A stretch of DNA of 36,261 nucleotides from Planctomycetota bacterium (GTDB taxonomy: Bacteria; Planctomycetota; Planctomycetia; Pirellulales; PLA5), in contig JAJDEG010000624.1 in assembly GCA_029259895.1 (NCBI GenBank), positions 1 through 36,261 on the forward strand, written 5' to 3'. A model generated the notes under the pieces. It was not told the origin of the DNA and did no database searches. It saw only the letters and a list, made by a program, of their open reading frames with translations. This document shows, piece by piece, positions 7,938 through 19,800 of the stretch (within the stretch, counting starts at the first letter, position 1; every line of letters begins with the position of its first letter). The position numbers and the translations under genes are program-made.

Positions 7938-10571
7938 ATGAAAGTCTCATGGCCGCGACGCAGGTCCCTGTGGGGAATCCCACTCGGTGTGATCTGCACT
8001 CTCATCGTTCAAACGAATCTCGCGCGAGCGGATCTAACCGAGCTCATCGGTTACGGCAACGGCAACGACGGCGGCGGCGTCGCGTTTACGAATCCGAATC
8101 CCGGCGAGTATACGATCACTGCCAGCGGCAGCGACATCTGGGGTAACAGCGACCAAGGTGGCTTCCTCTACGACCCGAACAAGATTTCGGGCGACTTCAC
8201 GGCGATCGTTCGCAGCACAGGGTTCAGCGGCCCCGACGCGCTTGCGCCTGAATGGGGACGCTCCGGCGTCATGGCCCGCGTCGATGGCGCGGCCGCGAAC
8301 AGCGCGATCGTGATGGCCACTCGCAAGAGCGGTGGCGGCGTTGGCTTAGTTCAGCAATATCGCAATTCCGCAGGTGCCGGCACGTCGCGCGACGGCGGCG
8401 AATGGCCCGGAACGAATAACCTCTCGGGCGCAGCCGGCAACGACGTCTGGATCGCCCTGAGTCGTAATGGTGACGACTGGGTAACTCGCTTTGCCCCAGG
8501 CGATGGCACGAACAACGTGCCCACGAACTGGATGACTGGACGCGGACACTGGGCGCCCGACCTCGCCGGTTCCGTCGACGTCCACGTCGGCTTGGCGCAT
8601 CAGTCGCATGCGTTGCCGCGCCGCAATACGGCGGAGTTCGAAGCCTTTTCCGTCGGCGCGCTGGACGCTCAGCTCGGCTCGACGCGGTCGGGATTGGTCA
8701 ATTACGTCCAACAGCCCAATGGCACGTGGAATCGGATCGAGCACTACACGCCGAACCGCACCTACGAAGACGCCAAGGCGATCGTGGGCGGCATGACGCA
8801 TAACGGCGCAGCCGGACATCTCGGCACGCCGCGCAGCTTGCTCGAAAACTTCACGATGAACGGCCTGCAATACGCCGGTAACGGTGCGAGCTGGGAACAG
8901 TCGTGGATCGGCTTGGACGATACCGGCGTGGAAGGCGACTGGGCTTTGGCCGATGGTGGTGAAGTAATCTGGCAAGGTCTCGGCAGCGGTGGCGTTCCTC
9001 CGGGAGCACCGGTTGGCGGAGCTTACACGCAGTGGAACGGCACAGGCGAGCCGAACGATGCGGGCGGCGAGGACGCGGCCGTGATGCTTAGTGGCAGCGC
9101 CTTGTGGAACGATTTGCCCAGCAACAATCCTGTTCATACCCGTTCGTCGATCGTCGAATTTGAGTCGGCCCTGGCCGCCAAGCCGGCTTTGCCCGGTCCC
9201 AACGGCACTGCCGGCAACTTCGGCGTCCGCATGCTCCGCGGCACGAACTACAACTTCAACAACGTGATGGGCGTCGAGGCCTTGGCCTACGGCGTCGGCG
9301 AAAATCCCGGTCTCGTGCAGGAAGTGATCGACTCGCAGCAGCCGGTCATCAACTTCCAGAACGACAACAACGATCCGCACACGCCGGGTAGCGTTCCGTT
9401 CCCGGGAATTGCGGCAAATAGCGACAACTTCGCGATGGTTGCCAAGGGTACGATCCAGATCGACGTGGAAGACGACTACACGTTCGGTTTCCGTTCGGAC
9501 GACGGGGCCATGCTCCGCATCCACGGAGCGACGTTCTTCGATTCGTCCACGCCGGCCCACAACTGGTCGAACCGCAACGGCGGCAAAGCCCACCTGGGCA
9601 ACTTGGCGATGTTCTCGTCGCCGACCGGCGACACGAACACCAAGGCCGTCGCCCACCTGACCCCCGGCACCTACGGCATCGAGTACATGATGTTCGAGAG
9701 CGGCGGTGGCGGGCACACCGAATTGGTCGCCGCTCAGGGCAACCGCATCGGCGAAGACACGAATGGAAATCCGAATTTCCGTCCGATTGGCGCGCCGGCC
9801 CAAGGGCCGACGGTCGCTCCGCCGACGCTGTTGGCCCCGATCGCCACGGCGCTCGCACAAGATCCGGGCTTGGGCGGCGATCCGGGCAACCCGCCGGTTT
9901 CCGGCTGGGACGTGGGGCGTGTGAACGGTCCGAATAGCCTCGATGCGGCAATCGTCGCTTTCGAGCCGATCCTGGCCGATCCGATCACCAACCAACCGGA
10001 TTTCTTTGGTGCGTATGCGACCGTCAACTTCACTGATCCCGACAACGGTGGCGGCAACATCGGTGTTCCTCAGGATACGTTCCTGGGAGATGAAGCGGGC
10101 GTTGACGACAACAGCTTCGCCATCGGCGCGCTGACGCAAATGAACATCACCCAGGCGGGAACTTACCGTTTCACCGTACTCGGCGACGACGGTTCGCGGT
10201 TCCGCATCTACGGTACCGACGGTGGTTGGACCGCCGGCGGCATCGCCACGGCGGATCCGTTGGTCGACGCTCGGGCGCCGACCGATGGATTCATCATCGG
10301 CGGTTGTTGCTCGGATGGCTTCGGGGATGTGTTCCTCGATCCGGCCAACGGTCCGTATTTCGTGGAGTTGATTTGGAACGAGATCGGCGGCGGTGCGTAT
10401 GTCAACGTCCGCTACTCGATCGACGGCCAAGGCAACTTCCTGCTCGGCAGCACGGCCGACGGATCGTTGTCGGCGGGCCTGCAACTCGTGCCGGAACCGT
10501 CCAGCTTCGTGCTGGTCGGCTTTGGGGCGATGGGACTGCTCGTGACGCTGCGTCGCCGACGTCGCAGCTAG
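7938..10571 (+). CDS. PEP-CTERM surface protein, lectin-like and PA14-like domains
   Basis: An 877-residue exported protein. The ATG at 7938 follows a good ribosome site (GGAG at 7926-7929, 8 nt spacing) and starts a signal peptide (about 1-32, ending near ARA). Residues 33-250 form a beta-rich jelly-roll-like region. Residues 258-410 look like a C-type lectin fold (WIGLDD, GDWALADG, then GEPNDAGGED and a late SIVEFE) without the usual cysteines. Two PA14-like modules follow at about 423-600 (YTFGFRSDDGAMLRIHG) and 655-845 (YRFTVLGDDGSRFRIYG). The end is a PEP-CTERM sorting signal: VPEP at 851-854, a hydrophobic helix and RRRRRS. Such tails are processed by exosortases, which are not in this window. 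The likely role is cell-surface or matrix glycan binding, inferred from the domains. A strong terminator follows. Confidence 0.85.
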   Translation: MKVSWPRRRSLWGIPLGVICTLIVQTNLARADLTELIGYGNGNDGGGVAFTNPNPGEYTITASGSDIWGNSDQGGFLYDPNKISGDFTAIVRSTGFSGPDALAPEWGRSGVMARVDGAAANSAIVMATRKSGGGVGLVQQYRNSAGAGTSRDGGEWPGTNNLSGAAGNDVWIALSRNGDDWVTRFAPGDGTNNVPTNWMTGRGHWAPDLAGSVDVHVGLAHQSHALPRRNTAEFEAFSVGALDAQLGSTRSGLVNYVQQPNGTWNRIEHYTPNRTYEDAKAIVGGMTHNGAAGHLGTPRSLLENFTMNGLQYAGNGASWEQSWIGLDDTGVEGDWALADGGEVIWQGLGSGGVPPGAPVGGAYTQWNGTGEPNDAGGEDAAVMLSGSALWNDLPSNNPVHTRSSIVEFESALAAKPALPGPNGTAGNFGVRMLRGTNYNFNNVMGVEALAYGVGENPGLVQEVIDSQQPVINFQNDNNDPHTPGSVPFPGIAANSDNFAMVAKGTIQIDVEDDYTFGFRSDDGAMLRIHGATFFDSSTPAHNWSNRNGGKAHLGNLAMFSSPTGDTNTKAVAHLTPGTYGIEYMMFESGGGGHTELVAAQGNRIGEDTNGNPNFRPIGAPAQGPTVAPPTLLAPIATALAQDPGLGGDPGNPPVSGWDVGRVNGPNSLDAAIVAFEPILADPITNQPDFFGAYATVNFTDPDNGGGNIGVPQDTFLGDEAGVDDNSFAIGALTQMNITQAGTYRFTVLGDDGSRFRIYGTDGGWTAGGIATADPLVDARAPTDGFIIGGCCSDGFGDVFLDPANGPYFVELIWNEIGGGAYVNVRYSIDGQGNFLLGSTADGSLSAGLQLVPEPSSFVLVGFGAMGLLVTLRRRRRS

Positions 10572-10635
10572 TGGCCCTCGGTTAAAGTAGAAGTCGACGC
10601 AACCAAAGGTCGACTGAACCTATGCAACCTGGTAG

Positions 10636-10674
10636 GGGCCGCTTTCGCGCGGAAACGCGAAAGCGGCCCTTTTT
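10636..10674 (+). terminator. Strong intrinsic terminator after PEP-CTERM gene
   Basis: A perfect 14-bp GC-rich stem (10636-10649 with 10656-10669) with the 6-nt loop CGGAAA is followed directly by five T. It lies 65 bp past the stop codon and separates the PEP-CTERM gene from the giant gene downstream, so the two are probably transcribed separately. Confidence 0.92.
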
Positions 10675-10846
10675 GTTGCGAAATTGCTAGCGGCTTGTGA
10701 GAATAGATTAGTACGTCCGCGAGAGCGGGCTTCCCCGTAGCGAGAACGCACAGCATACAAGTTTTCGATTTCAATTGCGGCGTTCGCCGCGCCGAAGGTT
10801 CCTCTCGACCGCACGTTCATGCCCTATCTCTCTGGAGCGCATTTCC

Positions 10847-13800
10847 ATGGATCGTTCGCCCGCGCCGCGTGTCCGCAACGCCTCATTCCCGCGTCGCCGT
10901 AAGAGCAACTCGCCGAAGAAACGCAAGTCTCCGGTTCGCGCGCGTTTCGAAGCGCTCGAAGGCCGGCAGATGCTCGACGCGTCGTTTGTGATCAGCGAAA
11001 TCATGCCGCTGAATACGAAGACGGTCCGCGACGAGGATCTTGCATTCTCCGACTGGATCGAGATCCGCAACGACGGCGACATGACCGGCGATCTCGGCGG
11101 ACACTTTCTGACGAATAGCCTGGGAAATCTCACGCAGTGGGCGTTCCCCGCTGGGCAGACGCTGGCTCCGGGCGAACATCTCGTCGTCTTCGCATCCGGC
11201 AAGGATCGCGCGAACGTCGCCGAGCCCCATACGAACTTCACGCTCGATCACACCGGCGGCGACGTGGCGCTGGTCGCGGCGAACGGCACGACGATCGTGT
11301 CGCAATTGGCCGGCTATCCTTCGCTGGTGTCCGATCAGTCGTACGGCCTGATCCGCCGCAGTGCGGACGCCGAGTGGATCGGCGACGCGGCGGCCTCGCG
11401 GATCCTCGTTCCCGCCGGCGGCGCGCTGGGCACGACCTGGACCGGCGGTAGCGAGCCGTTCGACGACACTGCCGGGGCGGGCTGGACGGCAGCAACCGGC
11501 ACGATCGGTTACGACACGGCCAATGGTGCGTCGAGTTTCCTGGTCCAAGTTTGGTATTCGACGGTCGCGATTAACAGCCTGGCCAACTCGGACGCCGCGA
11601 TCGCCGGGCAGAACGTCACGGCAGCGTCGCCGTTTTCTTCGACGCCGCAGATCATCAACTACAAGGACGACCCGGACGCCGGCGACGGCAACTATGGCGG
11701 CGGCGTCGTTTGGCCGGGCAACACGAGCGGCGACAATAACGACTTCGTGATGCGCGCCACGACGACATTTTTCATCCGGCCCGAGCAAGCCGGCATTTGG
11801 ACGTTCGGCTTCAACAGCGACGACGGCGGGCGATTGCGAATCGACGGCAATAACGTCATCGTCGACGACGCCAACCACGCTCCGGCCGATCGACTTGGCA
11901 CCGTGACGCTCGCGGCGGGACTGCATACGCTCGAATATGTGTACTGGGAACGAGGCGGCGGCGCGATAGCCGAGCTGTTCGCCTCGCCCGGCCTCAAGGC
12001 GGCTTGGGACGCCTCGTTTTCATTGGTCGGCAATCCAACCGGCGTTCTCCCGCTGGGCAGTCTCGACGACCTAATCGACACCGACGTCGAAGCGGCGATG
12101 CTCGGCCAAAACGCCACGGCTTACGTCCGCTATCCGTTCAACGTCGCCAGCGCCGATGAAGTGCAGACGATCCAGTTCGACGTGCAGTTCGACGACGGCT
12201 ATGTCGCCTACCTAAACGGCACGCTGGTCGCCTCGTCGAATGCGCCCGGCAGCTTGGCGTTTAATTCCGCCGCATCCGCAAACGCCGGATTGCAGTCCGC
12301 TTCGGTCGACCTTTCCGCGCACATCAATCTACTTCAGGACGGCCAGAATATTCTCGCCGTTCACGGTTTGAATTCCGCCGCCGGCGACGAAGAGTTTTTC
12401 CTCGACATCGGTCTCTCCGCCCGCGAGCTTGGCGCCGCGACGATCGAGACCATCGACCTTCCCACGCCGGGCGCGGCCAACGGCATTCTCGAACCGCTGA
12501 TTACCGAATTCCAGGCCTCGAACCGCGGCACGATCGACGACGAGGACGGCGATTCTTCGGACTGGGTGGAAATCCACAATCCAGGCTCCGTCGACGTGAA
12601 CCTCGCCGGATGGTATCTCACCGACGATCCGCTGACGCCGATGAAATGGCAGTTCCCGTCGACGCGAATCGCCGCCGACGGCTACCTCGTCGTGTTCGCC
12701 TCCGGTAAGGACCGCGCCGTGTTTGGTGAGGAGTTACACACGAACTTCGCCATCAATGCCGACGGCGAATACCTGGCGCTCGTGCGACCCGACGGCACGC
12801 CGGCTTGGGAATATGAACCGGGGGGACAACCGTTTACGCCGCAGTTCGAGGACGTGTCCTATGGCTTGAAGGGGAGCGCCATCACCGCGCCCTCCGACGA
12901 GAACATCGTCGGCCTCCTCGCCTACTGGGATTTCGAGGACGGTCCCGGGTCGAGCACGCTTACCGACCGCAGCGGAAACGGTTGGCACGGCACGCTCGTG
13001 AGCATGGATCCGGCGACCGACTGGATTACCGGCCGTGTCGGCACTCGGGCTCTCGATTTTGATGGCGTCAATGACAACGTCACGACCTTGGCGACTGCCG
13101 CCGATTTTGATATCGAGGGGCGGTCGAAGCGAACGATCTCGGGCTGGGTGCGCGGACCGTCGTTCCTACAGGGTCGCAACGGCGCGATATTTGAAGTCGG
13201 TACTGGCGGCGGCGAGTTCGCCGTGCGCAACGTGGCATCGGCGGGCACGGCTTGGACCGTCGAGCAGGGCAACGCCACGCTGACCTACACCCAGGCGTCG
13301 GCCAATTTGTGGCATCATGTCGCCATCGTTTACAACGGCACCGATACCATCGCGTACGTCAATGGCGTGGAACGGACGCGCAGCACGAACGTCGATCTCA
13401 ACACCGGCGGCGCCGGCACATTCAAATTCGGAATTCGCACCGCGACCAACCAGTTTTTCCGCGGCGGCATCGACGACCTGGCCGTCTGGGACATGGCCCT
13501 CTCGCCGAGCCTCATTTCCAGCTTGGCCAACGAGACGATGACGCCGCTCGACGTGCCGACGGTCAATCGCAACATCGGCACGACGCAGGCCGGGTTCATC
13601 GTTCGTCACGTGAACGCCTCGGCGTCGTTCCCCGGCATCGTCACTGGTGAGATCGGCGGCGACGCCGGCGGCGGCGCGAATCCGTTGGCCGACGCCGACG
13701 CGCTCCTCGGCTTGCCGAGCGGACACGCTGGCATCGCCGGTGACTTCACGTTTAACTACAACCAAATCAACTTCCGCGATCCCGACGGTGGCGGCAGCAG

Positions 13801-16800
13801 CGGTGGTTTCACCGGCGACGAGTCGTTCCCGCTCGACGGGGAAGAGATCGACGAGAACCACTTTGCGGTGCGCGCCACGGCGATTCTCGTCGTGCCGGCG
13901 GGGGCGGCTGGCGAGTTCGTCTTCGGCGTGCATGCCGACGACGGCGCACGTTTGAGAATCGACGGCGCGGACGTCGTGCTCGACAACACGGTCAGCGCGG
14001 CGAGTTTGTCGACCGGCACGGTCACGCTGGCCGCGGGGAACCACACGCTGGAACTCGTCTACTTCGAACGGGACGGCGGGGCCGAGGTCGAATTGATGTA
14101 TAAGTCGCGCAGCGGCGGCAGCGACGACGCGGCGTTCGAGTTGCTCACCGTCGTCAAGAGCGAGCAATTGCCGCCACCTCCGGTGACGGTCTTCGACGCC
14201 GAGAAGGTGTTCTTCACGACGCCCACACCAGGAGCAGCGAACAACGTCGGCGTCGACGTCTTCGTCGGACCGACGAGCTTCTCGATACCGCACGGATTTT
14301 ATTCCACTCCACAGTCGGTGGCCATCGTCAATCTCACGCCGGGCGTGGAGATCTACTACACGCTCAACGGCACCGATCCGTTCACGCGCAACCCGGCCAC
14401 CGGCGTCGTCACGCCGACGGGCACGCTGTACAACGGCACGCCGCTGACGGTCTCGTCGACGACGGCTATTCGCGCGGCGGGCCTTTTCCCGAACGCGGAG
14501 CCGTCGCGGATCGCCACGGCCACGTACTTGTTCACCGCCGACATCGCCGCGCAACCGCGGGGCGTAACACCCTCCGGCTGGCCGAGTTGCGCCGGGAACA
14601 CGATGGTCCACGGCATGGATCAGTCGATCGTCAACAACGCCACGTGGGGGCCGCAGATGGACGCGGCTCTCCAGCAGATTCCGTCGATGTCGATCGTCAC
14701 GGACTTGGCCAATTTATGCGACCCGGCGACCGGCATTTACAATCACGCCGGCAACCGCGGTCGAGCTTGGGAACGGGGGATTTCGCTGGAAATGATCGTG
14801 CCCGAGGGGTACGTCGATCCGGTCGACCCAACGACCGACCAATCGGGCGGTTTTCAGGTCAACGCCGGCTTGCGCATCCGCGGCGGTTTCAGCCGCACGG
14901 CCGGCAACCCAAAGCACGCCTTCCGACTCTTCTTCCGCGGCGAGTACGGCGACTCGAAGCTCAATTTCCCGCTATTCGGCAATGAGGGCACCGATTCGTT
15001 CGACGGAATCGACCTCCGTACGTCGCAGAACTACTCTTGGAACGGGGGATGGCAGAACGGCCCGAACACGTTCATGCGCGATGAACTGTCGCGCGTGCTC
15101 GAGGGCGACTTGGGCCAACCTTATACGCGTGGCCGCTATTACCACCTGTACATCAACGGCACCTACTGGGGCCTGTATCAGACCGAAGAACGGCCCGAGG
15201 CTGACTTCGCGGAGAGTTATTTCGGCGGCCAGGAAGAGGACTACGACGTCGTCAAGAACGACCCGCGTCTGGTCGGCGTCACGGACGGCAACACCGACGC
15301 CTACATGCGGCTATTCGACTATTTCAGCCAGCCGGGCGGCCTGAGCGACGCTAACATGACCGATTACTTCGCAGCCCAGGGGATGAATCCCGACGGCACG
15401 CGAAACTCGGCCTTCGAGCGTCTGCTGGACGTGGAAAACTTGCAGGACCACTTGATTCTGACGTACTACACGTCGGCGGCGGACAGCGCCGGCTCAGAGT
15501 TCACGCGGCCGCAATTAAACAACTGGTTTGCCATTTATAACCGCGAGAATCCCGATGGATTCAAGCACATGGCCCACGACTTCGAGCACGCCTGGGACAC
15601 GGGCGGCGCGGCGGGGGCGAACTTCAACATGGTTTCGCCGTTCGTCAACAACTGCGGCAGTTTCACGACGTTCAATCCGCACTGCCAGCACGAAGTGTTG
15701 ATGGAGACGAATAGCGTTTACGCGCAGAAGTTCGTCGATCGCGTGAGCGAAGTTTTCTTCAACGATGGTCCGCTGTCGACCGACCGCGTTCTTGCCAAAT
15801 TCGACGAGTTGGCTTCGCGGATCGACGTGGCGATAATCGCCGAATCGGCCCGCTGGGGCGATAGTGGGTCGCGCAGTCCCACGTCGTGGGTCAACGCGGT
15901 CGCCACGATGCGCAACTTCGTCACCGCGCGCGGTGGCAGCGGCGGACTCGGCCGCGTCCACGAGGTAATCGATCAACTCCGCGAGGTCGGCTGGTATCCG
16001 CAAGTCGGCGCGCCGACGATCGCACCCAACGGCGGCCACATCGACGATACGACGGAAATTAGCTTGTCGCTACCCGGATCGGTCGTCGTTCAAGTCAACG
16101 ACACGGTCATCGTCAGCGGCGACAACGGCGCCGTCAACGCGAATTATCTCGTGCCCAACGACGCCTCCGTGGACGCTACGTGGATGCAGCCTGGGTTTGA
16201 TGCCTCGTCGTGGGCCACCGGCGCATTGGGGATCGGTTACGACAATGATACGACGTACGTCCCGCACTTCACGACGGACGTCCGCGCGCTGTTCACTGGC
16301 ACGCAGTCGTCGGCTTATATTCGTGTGCCCTTTACGATGTCCAGCACCGCCGTCGACGAGCTCGTGCTGCGGATGAAGTACGACGACGCGTACGTCGCCT
16401 ATCTCAACGGCGTGGAAGTGGCGCGGCGCAATTTCGTCGGCACGCCGGCGTACGATTCATTGGGCACGCTCCACGACGACACGGCCGCCGTCTTGTTCGA
16501 GGACGTCGACATTTCGGCATCCAAGAACCTGCTGGTTTCCGGGCAGAATCTGCTCTCGATCCACGGCATAAACACCAACCTTACCAGCAGCGACTTCTTG
16601 ATCCAGCCGGCACTGGTCTCGCGAGTTACGACGATCATCAATCTCGAAGGCGCGGGCCAAATCTACTACACCACCGACGGCAGCGATCCGCGGGGCGCGA
16701 GCGGCAACCCCGGCGCGACCGCGGTTTCCTACAACGCCATCGAGGATTACCTGACCACGTCGAGCGCAGGCAAGTTCTTCGTGCCGACGGTCGAAGGGGC

Positions 16801-19800
16801 TCAGGCCGGATGGCAAAGTCGCACCTTCGACGACTCCGCATGGACTCCGTCCGTCGGCGCGATCGGTTTCGACACAGGCGCCGCGGAAACGATCGGCGGA
16901 TTCGCCGTTCGCGTGGTGGACACCACGGCCGGCGACATCCCGACGATCGACGTCGCCACGAATATTCTCAACGGCAATACCGCCGGATTCACCATTGGTT
17001 CGGACACGACACGCGCCCAGCCATACGTCAATCATGGCGATGGTGGGAACTTTGCCACGCCGAGCGTGCTGTCCGTTTTTGGAACGCCGGATCGCGAGCA
17101 ATACGTCATTCGCGCCACGGCTGACGTCACTATTCCGGTCGGCACCTATACGGTCGCTGTCGGCAGCGACGACGGATTCCGCTTGACGATTCCCGGCGTG
17201 TCATTCACGTCCAAATTCAACACGAACGGTGACCCGGGCAACGGCACCAATTCGCTAGTATTTAACGCTCCGCGCGGCCACGGCCAGACGGGGGGCGCGT
17301 TCACGGTAAGCGGGTCGCCGCTGACGACGACGGTCCAGCTCGATTTTTACGAACGCGGCGGCGGCGACTCCCTGGAGTTGTCGCTTGCATCAGGTGCGCT
17401 GGCTTCCTTCAATACCACCGCCTTCGGCATCCTCGAGGACGGCCGGCTCGGTTGGTCCGTCAAGACGACCGGCGAGAACGTCAACTACGACCCGACGATA
17501 CAGACCGACGTCGAAGCGGCGATGCTCAATGTCGGTAGTTCGCTGTACGCCCGCTATCCGTTCAGCGTGTCGAACGTGGAGCAGATGCGGAACCTTTCGT
17601 TCTCGATTGCCTACGACGACGGATTCGTGGCCTATCTCAACGGCGTACGGGTCGCGTCTCGCGCGGCGCCCGCCAGTCCGGTATTCGATTCGACGGCAAC
17701 CGCCGTTCGCTCCGACGCCGAGTCGCTGGTCCGCGAGTTCATCGACTTCTCGGGTTTCGTCGGGAACCTAGTCAACGGACAGAACGTGCTGGCCGTGCAT
17801 TTGCTCAACGCCAGCGCGTCGAATCCGGACGCCCTGCTCAGCGTCGAACTCGACGCCACGTTCGGCGGACAGCCGTTTACGCTCACGGACAACGCCCTCC
17901 TCAAGACCCGCGCATTCCTCAACGGCGAGTGGTCGCCGCTGTCGCAAGCCCAATTCATTCTCGGCGAAACGACGTTGGCGGTCAGCGAGATCAACTACAA
18001 TCCCGCGCCGCCAACGGCCGCGGAGATTTCGGCCGGATTCACCAACGCCAACGAGTTCGAGTTCATCGAGTTGATCAACACCGGCGCGCGTAACGTGAAT
18101 CTTGCCGGCGTGGCGTTCAACCAGGGGATCACGTTCGACTTCAACGCCTCGCCGGTGCAGGTGCTTTCGCCCGGCGAGCGGGTCGTGATCGTGGGCAACC
18201 TGCCGGCCTTCTTGCTGCGATACGGCGGCACGTTACCCGGCGGCACGAAGATCGCCGGTACGTATTCCGGCAATTTGAGCAACGGCGGCGAGGGGCTGAC
18301 AATCGTCGACGGCTTGGGCGGCGTGGTTCAGTCGTTCTCGTACGACGACGACTGGTACGGCAACACCGACGGCGTCGGCTTCACGCTCAACATCCGCGAC
18401 ACGCAGGCCGATCCGGCGACGTGGGGACAGCGCGGGTCGTGGCGGCCCAGCAGCTTTTTGCTCGGCACGCCAGGTTCGGCCGATACGTTCGCCGGCGTCC
18501 TTGCTCCAGGAGCGCTGTTGGCCAACGAGATGCTGGCGGCGGCAATCAACCCGGCCGACAAGCGGATCGAGTTGCTCAATCCCACGGCCCAGCCGATCGA
18601 CATTAGCGGCTGGTACATGTCCGACGATCCGGACAACGTCAAGAAGTACCAATTGCCGTCGCTGCCGCCGATCGCGCCGGGCGAATTCCGCGTCCTCAAC
18701 GAGCAAGGCCTGTGGGGATCGGCGTTCTCGCTCTCTAACACGGGCGGTAATCTGATCCTGCACGCCACCAACGGCGCCGCGACGCTCGTCGGGTTCGCCA
18801 TTTATCGCGACTACGGCGCCGCCGACAACGGTGTCGTACACGGGCGGCACGTCAACAGCGACGGCGACACCGACTTCGTGGCCCTCGTATCGTCGACGTT
18901 CGGCGCAACGAACGCGGCCCCGATCGTCGGCCCGATCGTCATCAGCGAAGTCCACTACCATCCGCAGAACGACATGGGCATGCCGCCCGTCGGCGGCGAC
19001 GAGTTCATCGAGTTGGTCAACATCTCGGCGTCGCCCGTATCGCTCAACGGTTGGCAGTTTGCCAACGGCGTGAACTATGTCTTCGGCAGCGTAACGCTCG
19101 CTCCGGGCGAAATCCTCGTGCTCGCGGGAGTTTCCCCGGCGGTGTTCGCGGCGAACGCGAACAACGCGGCCATTCCCGGCGGTGTGCAGGTGCTCGGTCC
19201 GTTCAGCGGATCGCTCGACAACGACGGCGAAAACGTCGAGTTGTTCCGTCCTGGACCGGCCGGTTCTCTGATCCTCGCGGACCGCGTCGACTACAACGAT
19301 GCCGCGCCGTGGCCAACGCTGGCCGACGGCACGGGCCCGTCGCTGAGCAAGACGGCGGCCGCTTCATACGGCAACGATCCGATTAACTGGACCAACGGAC
19401 CGGACGATGGCACGCCCGGGTCGGCGAACGGCTCGACGGTTCCCGGCGACGTGACCGGCGACGGACTGGTCAATGCCGCCGACATCGACGCCGTTCATGT
19501 GGCGATCAATGCCGGTTCGACGAATCTAGCGTTCGATCTCGACGGCAGCACGGTCGTTGACACCGCCGATGCGACGTTCCTGATCGAAACGATCCTCGGC
19601 ACTCGCCGGGGCGACGCCAACCTCGACCGCTCGGTCAACCGGACCGATGCGTCGATCGTGGCCCGCAACTACGGCCATGCTGGAACGCCGGCGTGGGCCA
19701 AGGGCGACTTCAACGGCGATGGTAATGTCGGTGTCGCCGACGTGGCGATCGCTCAGGCGAACATGGGCTTCGTGGCCCCGCCGTCGCCGGCTGCCTCGCC

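Noticed and set aside
8346-10484. 712-codon minus-strand frame opposite the PEP-CTERM gene
   Set aside because: Arg/Val-rich antisense translation without motifs; the + strand has a signal peptide, domains and a PEP-CTERM end.
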